The notes under the pieces are model-generated. The model saw only the letters and a program-made list of their open reading frames with translations, was not told the DNA's origin and made no database searches. The position numbers were made by a program, and so were the translations under genes. From Photobacterium aquae (lineage in GTDB: Bacteria; Pseudomonadota; Gammaproteobacteria; Enterobacterales; Vibrionaceae), in the NCBI RefSeq assembly GCF_001029445.1, contig NZ_LDOT01000002.1, positions 434,001 to 498,000 on the forward strand: DNA of 64,000 bases, written 5' to 3'. The number at the start of each line of letters is the position of its first letter. The first letter of the stretch is position 1. Shown here piece by piece: positions 48,860 to 60,750 of the stretch.

Positions 48860-49933
48860 ATGAGCATCAAACAACTGGCACGGAAAACCGTGCGCAACCT
48901 AACACCTTACCAATCGGCACGGAGACTGGGGGGGAACGGCGATATCTGGCTCAATGCCAATGAATCCCCATTCTCCAACGAGTACAGCGTTAGCGGCGAG
49001 CGCCTCAACCGCTACAGCACCTGCCAGCCGACAGAGCTGATCGCCGCCTACGCCGACTATGCGGGTGTACGCTACGAGCAGGTGCTGACCTCACGAGGTG
49101 CTGACGAGGGGATTGAACTGCTGATCAGGGCGTTCTGTGAACCCAACCAAGACAGCATCATCTATTGCCCGCCAACCTATGGCATGTATGCCATCAGTGC
49201 TGAGATCTTCGATGTGAAGACCAAAACGGTCCCTCTCACCGAGCAATGGCAACTTGATCTGCCCGCGATAGCTAATAACCTAGAGGGCACCAAACTCGTT
49301 TTCGTCTGCAGCCCCAACAACCCGACCGGGAACCTGATCGACCGGGACGATATCGAAGCGCTGCTGGAGATGACCGCAGGTAACGCTCTGGTCGTCGTCG
49401 ATGAGGCTTATATCGATTTTTGCCCTGAAGCGACCACCGCCGACTTGCTCGGTCGCTATCCAAACTTGGTGATCCTGCGAACGCTGTCCAAAGCCTTTGC
49501 CCTTGCAGGGCTACGCTGTGGTTTCACCCTCGCTCACCCCGATATTATCGAGCTGCTACTCAAAATCATCGCACCGTATCCGGTTCCGGTGCCGGTCACG
49601 GAAATTGCAGTCCAAGCCCTGTCGGAATCAGGACGGGCAAAAACCAAGTTTCAAGTACTGGACATCAGTGCCAACCGTGCCTATCTCCAGGCCGGCCTTG
49701 GAATGCTTGACGGCGTAACCGTTTTCGATGGCTACGGCAATTACCTGCTGGTTCGCTTCCCTGACAGCGACGAACTGTTCAAGGCACTCTGGGAGCACGG
49801 CATTATCCTGCGCCGTTCACCGATAGAAAACTGTATCCGCATCAGCATTGGAAGCCGCGATGAGTGCGAAAAAACCCTCGCCTTTATCCGAGAGCAACTG
49901 ACACAAAACAGCGAGAAAAGGACGGCATTGTGA
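48860..49933 (+). CDS. hisC: histidinol-phosphate aminotransferase HisC
   Basis: HisC is the PLP enzyme converting imidazole acetol phosphate and glutamate to histidinol phosphate. The longer open frame starts inside hisD; ATG 48860, one base after the hisD stop and preceded by AAGGAACGAGG, is the start (357 residues). Landmarks are [31 protein letters not shown] and the PLP lysine in [15 protein letters not shown]. Confidence 0.97.
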   Translation: MSIKQLARKTVRNLTPYQSARRLGGNGDIWLNANESPFSNEYSVSGERLNRYSTCQPTELIAAYADYAGVRYEQVLTSRGADEGIELLIRAFCEPNQDSIIYCPPTYGMYAISAEIFDVKTKTVPLTEQWQLDLPAIANNLEGTKLVFVCSPNNPTGNLIDRDDIEALLEMTAGNALVVVDEAYIDFCPEATTADLLGRYPNLVILRTLSKAFALAGLRCGFTLAHPDIIELLLKIIAPYPVPVPVTEIAVQALSESGRAKTKFQVLDISANRAYLQAGLGMLDGVTVFDGYGNYLLVRFPDSDELFKALWEHGIILRRSPIENCIRISIGSRDECEKTLAFIREQLTQNSEKRTAL

Positions 49934-50999
49934 GCAAGGAAAAAATCTTATTTATCGACCGTGACGGCACCCTGATCGTCGAACCTCCCGTTGACTTCCA
50001 AGTCGACCGTCTCGACAAACTACAACTGGAGCCCTTCGTGATCCCTGCACTGCTCAAGCTACAAGATGCGGGCTACCGGCTAGTCATGGTCACCAATCAG
50101 GACGGTCTTGGTACCGACAGCTACCCACAAGCGGATTTCGATGCCCCGCACAATATGATGATGGCGATATTCGAATCCCAAGGCATCACCTTTGACGATG
50201 TACTGATTTGCCCGCACTTCGAAGCCGACAACTGCAGTTGCCGCAAGCCCAAGCTCGGATTGGTCAAAGAATACCTCCAGCAAGGCAAGGTCGATTTCGA
50301 AACATCTGCCGTGATTGGCGATCGCCAAACAGATTTGACCCTTGCCGAAAACATGGCGATCAGGGGTATCCAGTACCACCCACAAAATATGGGCTGGCAA
50401 CAAATCGTCACCGATCTCACTACCCGCCCGCGTATCGCCGAGGTTGTGCGCACCACCAAAGAAACCGATATCCGCGTTAGGGTAAACCTCGATCAAAGCG
50501 GCGGGAACAAGATTGAAACTGGTCTTGGCTTTTTTGACCACATGCTTGATCAGATCGCAACCCACGGCGGTTTTCGCCTCGAACTGAGCGTCTCCGGCGA
50601 TCTCCATATCGATGACCACCACAGTGTCGAAGATGCCGCTCTGGCGCTGGGCGAAGCACTGAAAACAGCACTGGGAGACAAGCGCGGGATCGGCCGTTTC
50701 GGCTTCAGCCTGCCGATGGATGAATGTTTGGCCCAGTGTGCGCTTGATCTCTCAGGACGCCCTTACCTCAAATTTGAGGCAAAATTCAGCCGTGATCGTG
50801 TTGGCGACCTGTCCACCGAAATGGTGCCGCATTTTTTCCGCTCTCTGACCGATGCGCTGGCTTGCACCCTTCACCTGAGTTCGACAGGCAATAACGACCA
50901 CCACATCATCGAAAGCCTGTTCAAGGCCTTTGGCCGTACACTACGCCAAGCCATCAAGGTCGAAGGCAACGAGCTACCAAGCAGCAAGGGGGTACTCTA

Positions 51000-51000
<1 letters not shown>
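49930..51000 (+). CDS. hisB: bifunctional histidinol-phosphatase / imidazoleglycerol-phosphate dehydratase HisB
   Basis: HisB catalyses the IGP dehydratase and histidinol-phosphatase steps. GTG 49930, overlapping the hisC TGA, is chosen over the upstream frame because the product then begins (M)[19 protein letters not shown], as in E. coli. In its 356 residues the N-terminal HAD phosphatase has DRDGT and a zinc loop [15 protein letters not shown]. The C-terminal dehydratase has [30 protein letters not shown] and [14 protein letters not shown]. Confidence 0.97.
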
Positions 51001-52387
<1,387 letters not shown>

Positions 52388-52401
52388 GGCGGAGGTTCAT
52401 C

Positions 52402-53175
52402 ATGCTCGCCAAACGCATCATCCCCTGCCTTGACGTCCGTGACGGTCAGGTTGTCAAAGGGGTACAGTTTCGCAATCACGAAATCATCGGTGATATTGTC
52501 CCGCTGGCCAAACGCTATGCCGAAGAAGGCGCAGATGAACTGGTCTTTTATGATATCACCGCCTCAAGTGACGGCCGGGTGGTCGACAAAAGCTGGGTCG
52601 CCCGCGTCGCAGAGGTGATTGATATTCCGTTCTGTGTTGCCGGCGGGATCCGCTCTGCCGACGATGCCAGCCGGATCCTCCAGTACGGAGCCGACAAGGT
52701 CTCCATCAACTCACCAGCACTGGCCGACCCAAGCCTGATCACCCTGTTAGCCGACAAATTCGGGGTACAGTGTATCGTCGTCGGTATCGACTCCTACTTC
52801 GATTCGCAAACCGGAAAATATCAGGTCTACCAGTTTACCGGCGATGAAAAGCGCACTCAGGCCACCCGCTGGGAAACCTGCGACTGGGTCAAGGAAGTTC
52901 AGCGCCGGGGCGCAGGGGAAATCGTTCTCAATATGATGAACCAAGACGGCGTTCGCAACGGCTATGACCTCGACCAGCTCAATATGGTGCGGGCCGTCTG
53001 CCATGTACCACTCATCGCCTCTGGCGGTGCCGGCGAAATGTCCCACTTTGCCGACGCCTTCAATCAAGCCAATGTCGACGGGGCACTGGCGGCTTCGGTG
53101 TTCCACAAGCAAATTATCAATATCGGCGAACTGAAACACTACCTGAAACAACAAGACGTGGAGATCCGACTATGA
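52402..53175 (+). CDS. hisF: imidazole glycerol phosphate synthase, cyclase subunit HisF
   Basis: HisF uses ammonia from HisH to make imidazole glycerol phosphate and AICAR. GGAGG lies seven bases before ATG 52402, so this start, not the one inside hisA, is used (257 residues). The protein begins [20 protein letters not shown] and has [29 protein letters not shown] and [11 protein letters not shown]. The stop overlaps hisI by four bases. Confidence 0.98.
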   Translation: MLAKRIIPCLDVRDGQVVKGVQFRNHEIIGDIVPLAKRYAEEGADELVFYDITASSDGRVVDKSWVARVAEVIDIPFCVAGGIRSADDASRILQYGADKVSINSPALADPSLITLLADKFGVQCIVVGIDSYFDSQTGKYQVYQFTGDEKRTQATRWETCDWVKEVQRRGAGEIVLNMMNQDGVRNGYDLDQLNMVRAVCHVPLIASGGAGEMSHFADAFNQANVDGALAASVFHKQIINIGELKHYLKQQDVEIRL

Positions 53176-53789
53176 GCCTTGCCAGCCAGATCAATTGGGA
53201 AAAAGTCGGCGGATTAGTGCCGGCCATCATTCAGGACAACACCAGCGGCCAAGTCCTGATGCTCGGCTATATGAACGAACAAGCTCTGAGCCAAACACTC
53301 GAAACCAAGCAGGTTACCTTCTGGTCTCGAACCAAAAACCGCCTCTGGACCAAAGGGGAAACCTCTGGCAATGTCCTTGCGCTTGAAAGCATCAGCCTTG
53401 ACTGTGACCAGGATACCCTGCTGGTCACGGTGACGCCGGCAGGGCCAACCTGCCACCTCGGTACCGAAACCTGTTTCGACCACGGCGACACAGCCGCCGC
53501 TCAGCCCGCGTTGGTTTTCCTTCATCAACTTGAACAGCTCCTCGCTAGCCGGAAAGAAGCCGATCCCGACTCGTCCTATACCGCAAGCCTCTACGCTCGT
53601 GGCACCAAGCGGATTTCGCAGAAGGTTGGCGAAGAAGGCGTTGAAGTCGCGCTGGCGGCAACGTCAGGTGATAAGGCGGAGCTAGTTAGCGAATCTGCCG
53701 ATTTGATCTACCACTTGCTGGTATTGCTGCAAGATCAGGGATTGTCACTCGCCGATGTCACGGCCAAGCTACAATCCCGCCATCGCTAG
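53172..53789 (+). CDS. hisI: bifunctional phosphoribosyl-AMP cyclohydrolase / phosphoribosyl-ATP pyrophosphatase HisI(E)
   Basis: HisI carries out steps two and three of histidine synthesis. In its 205 residues, the N-terminal cyclohydrolase domain has [31 protein letters not shown] and [10 protein letters not shown] metal-binding residues. The C-terminal pyrophosphatase domain has [19 protein letters not shown] and [13 protein letters not shown]. It is the last gene of the operon, overlapping hisF at ATGA. Confidence 0.97.
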   Translation: MSLASQINWEKVGGLVPAIIQDNTSGQVLMLGYMNEQALSQTLETKQVTFWSRTKNRLWTKGETSGNVLALESISLDCDQDTLLVTVTPAGPTCHLGTETCFDHGDTAAAQPALVFLHQLEQLLASRKEADPDSSYTASLYARGTKRISQKVGEEGVEVALAATSGDKAELVSESADLIYHLLVLLQDQGLSLADVTAKLQSRHR

Positions 53790-53802
53790 ACAATCGCGAA
53801 AC

Positions 53803-53832
53803 AAAACAGCCCGGCCAAATGGCCGGGCTGTC
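53803..53832. terminator. terminator between hisI and tdk
   Basis: ACAGCCCGGCC / GGCCGGGCTGT with a four-base loop has the better T tail on the minus strand, so it mainly serves tdk but can also end the his operon. Confidence 0.8.
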
Positions 53833-53862
53833 AATCATCTTCACAGGGCGCTTACACTGCCA

Positions 53863-54441
53863 TTAACGGCCCAGCGCATCTTTGTAGTGAGTACGACAAA
53901 CGGAGACATAACGATCGTTACCGCCGATCTCAACCTGATCGCCATCAGCAATAGCACGGCCGGTCTCATCTTGACGGATCACCATATTCGCCTTGCGGCC
54001 ACAGTGGCAGATTGTCTTTAGCTCGACCAATTTATCAGCCCAAGCCAACAGATACTGACTCCCTTCGAAAAGCTCACCACGGAAATCGGAACGCAGCCCG
54101 TAACACAATACTGGAATATCAAGCTTATCAACCACTTCCGTTAGCTGGTAAACCTGAGTCTTGGTCAAGAACTGGCATTCGTCAATCAATACGCAGTCAA
54201 TCTTGCCATCTGCAGCCATACTCTGTAGGCGAACATACAAATCGTCACTATCGCCAAATAATTCGGCTTCTTCTTCCAAACCGATCCGAGAGCTTACTTT
54301 GCCCTTGCCAAAACGATCATCAATTGCTGCAGTAAAAATCACCGGTGTCATGCCGCGCTCGCGGTAATTAAACGATGACTGCAACAAGGTGGTCGATTTA
54401 CCCGCATTCATTGCCGAGTAATAGAAATACATCTGGGCCAT
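53863..54441 (-). CDS. tdk: thymidine kinase
   Basis: Tdk phosphorylates thymidine to dTMP in salvage. The 192-residue type II enzyme has Walker [14 protein letters not shown] (about 9-21), [14 protein letters not shown] (about 84-97) with the catalytic Glu, and a zinc site from [11 protein letters not shown] and VCRTHYKDA. It is transcribed alone on the minus strand. Confidence 0.97.
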   Translation of the reverse strand: MAQMYFYYSAMNAGKSTTLLQSSFNYRERGMTPVIFTAAIDDRFGKGKVSSRIGLEEEAELFGDSDDLYVRLQSMAADGKIDCVLIDECQFLTKTQVYQLTEVVDKLDIPVLCYGLRSDFRGELFEGSQYLLAWADKLVELKTICHCGRKANMVIRQDETGRAIADGDQVEIGGNDRYVSVCRTHYKDALGR

Positions 54442-54544
54442 TAAGCTTTCCTAGTCGAAGTAGGTTGAGTCAAAAAAACTGCCGTGATGCTACAGAAATC
54501 CCCCCAAGATTAAAAGCCGCCGTCTCAAAATCACAGGCATAAAA

Positions 54545-54576
54545 AAGAGTCTGTATCGCAAATACAGACTCTTTGT
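54545..54576 (-). terminator. terminator of the NhaC-type antiporter gene
   Basis: AGAGTCTGTAT / ATACAGACTCT with a short loop is followed on the minus strand by a T run. Confidence 0.85.
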
Positions 54577-54591
54577 CGTTGGTATGTCCAA

Positions 54592-56187
54592 TTATGCTTT
54601 GGCTGTTAAATCAGAAGATCTCCGGGATATCCAATACAACACGCTACACATGATGATAAAGGCAACCGTCGCGGCCAAGAAAGCGACCGCCAATGAGTCC
54701 GTCGCACCCAGTACAAGAAAACCTATGGTCGATACCAAAGCAATTGACAGCGCATAAGGCAACTGGGTGGAAACGTGGTCGATATGGTGACACCGGGCAC
54801 CGGTCGAGGACAAAATCGTGGTATCGGATATCGGCGAGCAGTGGTCACCAAATACGGAACCAGCCAATACCGCGCCAAGCATTGGCAGCATCAACATAAT
54901 ATCTGTTGCCGCCGCCAAATCCCCAGCGATTGGCAACATAATACCAAACGTCCCCCACGATGTACCCGTCGCAAACGCCATCACGCCAGCGAGCAAAAAT
55001 AAAATAGCGGGCAACAACATCGGATCTAGGCTGCCTTCAACCAAGGTCGACAAATATTTGCCTGTTGCCATATCACCGATCACGCTACCGATACTCCACG
55101 CAAAGAGTAGGATCAATATTGCACCAAACATCGACTTAGCCCCAATCCACATTGTTGAGACCACATCCCCCATTGCGATACGCTGGCGAAAAATAGGAAT
55201 TAAGGCAGAGACCAGACCAATAAGTCCACCATATACCAATGACATCCCCACATCGGTATTTTCAAATGCTCCCAATAAGGTAAACGGCAAATCATCGGCG
55301 GAAAGTGCTTGGCTACCGGTATAAATCATAAAGAAGAAGGTGGCGATAATCAGAGCAATAATTGGCATCACCAAATCGGAAACTTTACCATTAGCGCTTT
55401 CGACAATTTCCAACTCTTCATTTAAATCCTTGGCGCGCTTATCCGCATCCCCTTCATCGAAGCCACGGCAATGACTCGCCTCTAGTTCGTGCTTCTTCAT
55501 TGGGCCAATATCCAATTGAAACCATGCCACCACAAAAACCATTAACAGGGCAAAAACGGCATAGAAGTTCATTGGGGCCAACTGAAGGAACGCACCTAAC
55601 GGGGTGTACTCTGTCACACCGTGAGACACTAATATTCCACCAATCAAGGTAATAATATAAGCCCCCCAGCTTGAAGCTGGCATCAATACACACATCGGTG
55701 CAGCGGTAGAGTCAAGAATATACGCCAATTTTGCGCGGGATACGTAAAAACGGTCAGTAACAGGGCGAGAAATCGACCCCACGGCAAGACTATTGAAATA
55801 ATCGTCGACAAAAATGAAGACGCCCAAGAATGCTGCGAGTAGCTTTGCCCCCCGTTTTGTTTTTATCTTGGTTTGTGCCCACTCGGCAAAAGCACGGGTA
55901 CCGCCTGACAGCGTCAACAACGCCGTTGTCATACCCAATAAAATAAGAAAGGCAACAATGCTCATATTCCAGCTATTAATGCTGCCATCATCGATAAACA
56001 ACCCTTTTACCGTTGTACCTATATACGATGCGGCCTGTAATGGAGCAAAATCGCTTAACAGTAAGGCACCTAACACAATGCCTACCCCAAGAGAAAATAG
56101 GACATGGCGAGTTAATATTGCCAACCCCAACGCAACCAGAGGGGGAATAATCGATACTACCGAATGGGAAAAATCTACTATATTCAT
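54592..56187 (-). CDS. Na+/H+ antiporter NhaC family protein
   Basis: This integral membrane protein has about 12 hydrophobic spans. The frame extends to 56319, but the extra 44 residues are not family-like. ATG 56187, with GAGA upstream, gives a 531-residue protein beginning MNIVDFSHSVVSIIPPLVAL. Family landmarks are GVFIFVDDYFNSLAVGSISR (cut), LDSTAAPMCVLMPASSWGAY, MAFATGTSWGTFGIMLP and GSVFGDHCSPISDTTILSS. The last is the NhaC signature. A hydrophilic loop lies at about 235-275. It likely exchanges Na+ for H+; related members also carry amino or organic acids. Confidence 0.88.
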   Translation of the reverse strand: MNIVDFSHSVVSIIPPLVALGLAILTRHVLFSLGVGIVLGALLLSDFAPLQAASYIGTTVKGLFIDDGSINSWNMSIVAFLILLGMTTALLTLSGGTRAFAEWAQTKIKTKRGAKLLAAFLGVFIFVDDYFNSLAVGSISRPVTDRFYVSRAKLAYILDSTAAPMCVLMPASSWGAYIITLIGGILVSHGVTEYTPLGAFLQLAPMNFYAVFALLMVFVVAWFQLDIGPMKKHELEASHCRGFDEGDADKRAKDLNEELEIVESANGKVSDLVMPIIALIIATFFFMIYTGSQALSADDLPFTLLGAFENTDVGMSLVYGGLIGLVSALIPIFRQRIAMGDVVSTMWIGAKSMFGAILILLFAWSIGSVIGDMATGKYLSTLVEGSLDPMLLPAILFLLAGVMAFATGTSWGTFGIMLPIAGDLAAATDIMLMLPMLGAVLAGSVFGDHCSPISDTTILSSTGARCHHIDHVSTQLPYALSIALVSTIGFLVLGATDSLAVAFLAATVAFIIMCSVLYWISRRSSDLTAKA

Positions 56188-56833
56188 GATCTCTACTACA
56201 ACCGTTCCTGGTTGGAGACCTACTGCGAAACACAACGTCATGTCATGCGTAAAGAGTATAAGGAAGGGAGGGCTATACCCTCGTCCGACTCCACAGTAGC
56301 GCTCCATAGTTAATGTCATTATATACTATGGCAGTGTTGCCCCTATTCGGCGACAACCCCAGCAAGCTGGCTTGATAACCCAAAACTCACTTCGGCACTG
56401 GCTCCTTTCGTTATCCCTCTTTGGTATCACCCTAAGGCTAACTACTATTAGACAATGCTCCTCTACCTATGGTCTAGGTAAAGTCAATAATACGGAATGG
56501 AAATCCAATTGCAACAACGAAGCGTGAAAGATTTAACAATATTGGTGAATAGTTTTGCAGTAGCGATTAAAAAAACATCACACCAGTTCAATCACAACCA
56601 TGCGATAAGCAACATGTAGCACCGCTTCTTTGGGATCTTGATAACAATTAAGTGGGGTTTACAATTAGCAACAGAATATTACTAATGAGAGTTATCCCCT
56701 ATTAATAATCATTTTTTTAATTGAAGTATTAAATTTCTATTTGGCTTATCAAGTTCAAAGTATTAATATTGCAATTATAGAATTATTACTGCTATTCTTT
56801 TTTTACAGTATTTAGCCAACAGGAAATAACAAC
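56188..56833. promoter_or_regulatory. AT-rich region upstream of hns
   Basis: This 646-base gap lies between divergent genes. Its last 200 bases are very AT-rich, as expected for an hns promoter region that H-NS binds itself; that role is inferred. ACAGGAAATAACAAC gives the ribosome site of hns. No other gene is visible. Confidence 0.4.
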
Positions 56834-57232
56834 ATGTCTGATCTAATGAAAGTGCTAACGAATCTTCGTAGTCTTCGCGCACTATCTCGTGAATATACTC
56901 TTGAACAACTACAAGAAGCGCTAGAAAAACTAACTACCGTTGTTGAAGAACGCGCAGAGCAAGAACAAGAAGTTCGCGCTAAAGAAGAAGAGCGCAATGA
57001 AAAGTTGGCTCAATATCGTGAAATGCTACTTGCTGACGGTATTGACCCAGAAGAACTTCTAGCAACACTATCTAAAGCACCAAAAGCAAAACGCGCTCAG
57101 CGTCCTGCTAAATACCGCTTTATTGATGAAAACGGTGAAGAGAAAACTTGGACTGGCCAAGGCCGTACACCAAGTGCACTTAAAAAAGCACTTGATGAAG
57201 GTAAATCTCTAGAAGAGTTCGAAATCAAATAA
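56834..57232 (+). CDS. hns: nucleoid protein H-NS
   Basis: H-NS binds AT-rich DNA, bridges it and silences transcription, including of acquired genes. The 132-residue product has an N-terminal helical and coiled-coil oligomerisation region (about 1-75, rich in E, L and R). A linker ([14 protein letters not shown]) is followed by the DNA-binding domain with [16 protein letters not shown], in which QGR is the minor-groove hook. Monocistronic with its own terminator. Confidence 0.96.
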   Translation: MSDLMKVLTNLRSLRALSREYTLEQLQEALEKLTTVVEERAEQEQEVRAKEEERNEKLAQYREMLLADGIDPEELLATLSKAPKAKRAQRPAKYRFIDENGEEKTWTGQGRTPSALKKALDEGKSLEEFEIK

Positions 57233-57246
57233 TCGACTAATTTATT

Positions 57247-57276
57247 AAAAACCCGACACATGGTCGGGTTTTTTAT
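57247..57276 (+). terminator. hns terminator
   Basis: AAAAACCCGAC / GTCGGGTTTTTT with a short loop lies 15 bases after the hns stop. Confidence 0.9.
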
Positions 57277-57376
57277 TTGCACTATTTAAAATCTATTTCT
57301 AAACCTTTGAATTAAAAAGCCAATACGTTAAAGGGATAGCGAATAGATATATATAGCAAAAACTTATCCATATTGA

Positions 57377-57410
57377 GTAAAAAGCCAGACATCAATGCTG
57401 GCTTTTTTTG
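57377..57410 (-). terminator. terminator of the lytic transglycosylase gene
   Basis: AAAAGCCAG / CTGGCTTTT with a nine-base loop and T tail lies just beyond the stop at 57419. Confidence 0.85.
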
Positions 57411-57418
57411 TTTGAGCT

Positions 57419-58390
57419 CTAACGAATACTATCAGCCAAGTGACTTACCGCTAAAGCAAAATAGTGTGAGCGATTCCAATGGAGCAGTACTTGGTAATTA
57501 CCATACACCAAATATGCTCTACCATGTCTATCATCTGGTTGAATAAGCCAGGCTTTTATATCTACCTTCGGCAAATCCGTTCCATTTAAACGACGAACAC
57601 CTAGCGATTCCCATTCGGCAAGAGAACGTCCTTTATCTTTATCGATTCCCATAAGGGCACTATCAATGTTCTCAGGCAATTTAACCTGTCGGCCCCAGGT
57701 ATATTGATCGTTCCATCCTTCCTGATGAAGATAATTAGCTGCAGAAGCAAATACATCGGCTTGGGTTTTCCAAATATCAATCTTATCATCGCTATTACCA
57801 TCAACGGCATAGGTCAGAAAAGAGGTTGGCATGAACTGTGGTTGTCCCATTGCCCCCGCCCATGAGCCTTTCATCTCTTGTGGTTCGATATGGCCGGCAT
57901 CCAATATTTCCAAGGCTGCCATTACCTGCTTGCGGAAAAATGCTTCCCGGCGGCCTTCATAAGCCATCGTTGATAATGCTTCAATCACATTATAATTTCC
58001 GGTTAAGCGTCCGAAATTACTTTCCACACCCCACAAAGCAACAATAAAACGTGGCTGCACACCGTATTTCTTTCCGATGTCATCAAGCACACTTTTATGC
58101 TTCTGGTATAAATCGCGAGCCTGCTTCACTTTCCAAGCCGGTACTGCACGAGGAATATATTCATCGAGCGTTAATTTTTTCTCCGGCTGATTTTTATCCG
58201 CCTTGACTGCGCGCTCTACAAACTCAATGCCATCAAAAGCCGTATTGAGGATTGGTTCTGAAATTCCATTTTCCCGGGCTTCGGCTTTTAGCCCTTCAAC
58301 ATATTGATCAAATTCAGTATCTGCCGCCGAAGCAACAGATGTCAGTCCTAATCCTAAGGCCACTAAGGCCGATACCAATCGCTTTTGCAT
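57419..58390 (-). CDS. MltB-type lytic murein transglycosylase
   Basis: This periplasmic enzyme cleaves peptidoglycan to 1,6-anhydromuropeptides. The 323-residue product has a cleavable signal peptide (RLVSALVALGLGLTSVASAA) with no lipobox, so it is probably soluble. The GH103-like domain contains FIVALWGVESNFGRLTGNYN with the catalytic Glu (about 120), SWAGAMGQPQFMPTSFLTYA and DVFASAANYLHQEGW. Its start is four bases after ycgL. Confidence 0.92.
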   Translation of the reverse strand: MQKRLVSALVALGLGLTSVASAADTEFDQYVEGLKAEARENGISEPILNTAFDGIEFVERAVKADKNQPEKKLTLDEYIPRAVPAWKVKQARDLYQKHKSVLDDIGKKYGVQPRFIVALWGVESNFGRLTGNYNVIEALSTMAYEGRREAFFRKQVMAALEILDAGHIEPQEMKGSWAGAMGQPQFMPTSFLTYAVDGNSDDKIDIWKTQADVFASAANYLHQEGWNDQYTWGRQVKLPENIDSALMGIDKDKGRSLAEWESLGVRRLNGTDLPKVDIKAWLIQPDDRHGRAYLVYGNYQVLLHWNRSHYFALAVSHLADSIR

Positions 58391-58393
58391 AAT

Positions 58394-58687
58394 TTACCCT
58401 TGGCTTTTGGCAGCCTTGTCAGCCTTGTACATCTCAAGCAAGTTCGGTACCGGCGGCGGTACTTGCAAGTAATAACCCGGCGCAACCAATGCTGCTCTTA
58501 CTTTCTCTATATCCGCTTGTGCCAGTTTCCGTCTTTCGTCTAGCTTAATCACCATCACGAACTGCGGGGTTCCAAATGTCGACATCAACGCATCCGGCAC
58601 AGACGAAAAGTCATCCTTCTTACTGATATATAAGTAGGTACTGTCTTTTTTCGGACTTCTATAAATTGCACACAACATGCTTTGCAT
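58394..58687 (-). CDS. ycgL: YcgL domain protein
   Basis: This 97-residue protein of unknown function contains [20 protein letters not shown] and ARR-like [19 protein letters not shown], both typical of the YcgL family. Two Met codons lie at its start (MQSM). In E. coli too ycgL lies next to minC. It is co-transcribed with the lytic transglycosylase. Confidence 0.93.
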   Translation of the reverse strand: MQSMLCAIYRSPKKDSTYLYISKKDDFSSVPDALMSTFGTPQFVMVIKLDERRKLAQADIEKVRAALVAPGYYLQVPPPVPNLLEMYKADKAAKSQG

Positions 58688-58819
58688 AACCTTTACGATA
58701 ATTATCTATTATGACCGCAGAATCCATCAATCATTCCCAGCCAGCCCTATTCCCGCTTCCAAACTCGCAAAACACGATGAGATACGGCTCCGAATTTGCA
58801 ACCTTAGGGCAAGGATAGC

Positions 58820-58848
58820 TTGCTGATATACGGTTTGGAATATAACAT
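58820..58848 (+). promoter_or_regulatory. candidate minC promoter
   Basis: TTGCTG (58820-58825) and TAACAT (58843-58848) are separated by 17 bases. A 12-base palindrome TATCTCGAGATA follows at 58855-58866. The minC start is 63 bases downstream of the -10 box. Confidence 0.4.
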
Positions 58849-58910
58849 GCTAGGTATCTCGAGATAACGTACCCAACCGGCTAATTTAGCGACAGTCATC
58901 CTGATACCTC

Positions 58911-59585
58911 ATGACAAAAACAGCAGAACTAAAGGGAGGCTCCTTTACCCTCTCTGCCCTCCACTTGGTGGATGGTGACATCCAAAAAGCCGCCGACTTC
59001 CTAAAACAGAAAGTTGAGCAGGCACCTCATTTTTTCACGGCAGCTCCGGTTGTCATTGACGTCAGCCAAGCTGGCGAAAATATCGATTTTAATGAATTAA
59101 ATCAACGTATTCGTCAAGCTGGTGTCATTCCTGTCGGTATTAGTGGCTGCAAAGGCAACATTCAGCGCGAACAGGCCAAAGAGGCGGGCTTCGCAATTAT
59201 GAATGCCGCACGCCATACCAAAGCGACAGAAACCGCAGAAACCGTTACCATGGAACCGACGCGGATCATTACCAATCCCGTGCGTTCAGGCCAACAAGTG
59301 TATGCCAAGAACTGTGATCTTGTTGTCATGAGCCATATTAGTGCAGGGGCAGAAATTATCGCTGATGGCTGCATCCATATCTATGGCACCTTACGCGGAC
59401 GTGCGATTGCCGGGGCCAATGGGCAACCCAATGCGAAAATTTTTTGCCATAACCTACAACCAGAACTAATCTCGATTGCTGGGAATTACTGGTTAAGTGA
59501 CAATATTCAGGACGAATTTTGGGGTAAGCAAGTCGTTATCTCACTCGCTGACAGTAATTTGAACATAGAGCCTCTCGCTCTATAA
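58911..59585 (+). CDS. minC: septum site-determining protein MinC
   Basis: MinC inhibits FtsZ polymerisation away from midcell. The 224-residue product has an N-terminal FtsZ-binding domain (about 1-105), a linker and a C-terminal beta-helix (about 115-224) with NCDLVVMSHISAGAEIIADG and YGTLRGRAIAGANGQP, which binds MinD. It starts the minCDE operon. Confidence 0.97.
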   Translation: MTKTAELKGGSFTLSALHLVDGDIQKAADFLKQKVEQAPHFFTAAPVVIDVSQAGENIDFNELNQRIRQAGVIPVGISGCKGNIQREQAKEAGFAIMNAARHTKATETAETVTMEPTRIITNPVRSGQQVYAKNCDLVVMSHISAGAEIIADGCIHIYGTLRGRAIAGANGQPNAKIFCHNLQPELISIAGNYWLSDNIQDEFWGKQVVISLADSNLNIEPLAL

Positions 59586-59605
59586 CGTTTAATAAGGAAT
59601 TAATG

Positions 59606-60418
59606 ATGGCACGTATTATCGTTGTTACCTCAGGAAAAGGTGGCGTTGGTAAGACTACCTCTAGTGCAGCCATTGCTTCGGGCCTGGCCATTCTTGGCAA
59701 AAAGACCGCTGTAATTGACTTTGATATCGGCTTGCGCAACCTCGATTTAATCATGGGTTGTGAACGCCGTGTCGTTTATGATTTTGTTAACGTGATCAAT
59801 GGTGAAGCTACGCTGAACCAGGCCATGATCAAAGATAAGCGTGTTGACAACCTCTATGTTCTGCCTGCATCTCAAACCCGAGATAAAGAAGCGCTGAACA
59901 AAGAAGGGGTCGGCCGTATTCTTGATGAACTAAAAGAAATGGACTTCGAGTTCATTATCTGTGACTCACCAGCCGGTATCGAAACCGGTGCCCTGATGGC
60001 ACTGTACTTTGCCGATGAAGCCATCGTTACAACCAATCCGGAAGTGTCTTCTGTACGCGACTCAGATCGTATCCTTGGCATTCTTGATTCTAAGTCACGC
60101 CGGGCCGAACAATCCTTGGATCCAGTAAAGACTCATCTTCTACTTACCCGCTACAACCCAGCCCGCGTGACACTGGGTGAAATGCTGAGTGTTGGCGATG
60201 TAGAAGAGATCCTACGCATACCGCTAGTAGGGGTTATCCCTGAGAGCCAAGCCGTACTCAACGCCTCCAACAAAGGCGAGCCAGTCATCTTCGACAAAGA
60301 GTCAGATGCTGGTATGGCTTATGCAGATATGGTCGCCCGCCTACTTGGCGAGGAGCGTCCTTTCCGTTTTCTTGAAGAAGAGAAAAAAGGGTTCCTTAAA
60401 CGACTGTTCGGAGGGTAA
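59606..60418 (+). CDS. minD: septum site-determining ATPase MinD
   Basis: MinD is the membrane ATPase that recruits MinC and is cycled by MinE. The frame starts with two ATGs; the second, six bases after AAGGAA, gives MARIIVVTSGKGGVGKTTSS as in E. coli (270 residues). The deviant Walker A GKGGVGKTT, switch DSPAGIETGAL and the C-terminal amphipathic targeting helix EEKKGFLKRLFGG are intact. Confidence 0.98.
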   Translation: MARIIVVTSGKGGVGKTTSSAAIASGLAILGKKTAVIDFDIGLRNLDLIMGCERRVVYDFVNVINGEATLNQAMIKDKRVDNLYVLPASQTRDKEALNKEGVGRILDELKEMDFEFIICDSPAGIETGALMALYFADEAIVTTNPEVSSVRDSDRILGILDSKSRRAEQSLDPVKTHLLLTRYNPARVTLGEMLSVGDVEEILRIPLVGVIPESQAVLNASNKGEPVIFDKESDAGMAYADMVARLLGEERPFRFLEEEKKGFLKRLFGG

Positions 60419-60424
60419 TACAAT

Positions 60425-60688
60425 ATGGCACTGTTAGAGTTTTTCCGTCCCAAGAAACCGACGACAGCCAGTGTTGCCAAAGAGCGGCTGCAAATTATTG
60501 TTGCGGAACGCCGCTCTGCCAATCAGGGTGCACCAAGCTATTTGCCTCAGCTGAAGCAAGACATACTGGAAGTCATTCAAAAGTATGTTGCTATCAGCCC
60601 GGATCAGGTTACGGTCAACCTAGACCAGCGAGAAGAAGATCTCTCGGTACTAGAGTTAAACGTCACCCTGCCCGATGACGACAAATAA
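60425..60688 (+). CDS. minE: cell division topological specificity factor MinE
   Basis: MinE stimulates MinD ATPase and confines MinCD to the poles. In its 87 residues, the N-terminal [20 protein letters not shown] is the membrane/MinD-binding region. LQIIVAERR follows, then the dimerisation domain. It lies six bases after minD. Confidence 0.97.
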   Translation: MALLEFFRPKKPTTASVAKERLQIIVAERRSANQGAPSYLPQLKQDILEVIQKYVAISPDQVTVNLDQREEDLSVLELNVTLPDDDK

Positions 60689-60692
60689 AACA

Positions 60693-60712
60693 AAGCCCCG
60701 CTTCTGCGGGGC
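60693..60712. terminator. hairpin between minE and rnd
   Basis: AGCCCCGC / GCGGGGCT forms a strong stem. T tails are weak on both sides (GTGTTTA; TTGTTTTA), so termination of both convergent units here is probable but not certain. Confidence 0.65.
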
Positions 60713-60750
60713 TGTGTTTATCTGATACGGCGAACTGACATATCCATCAG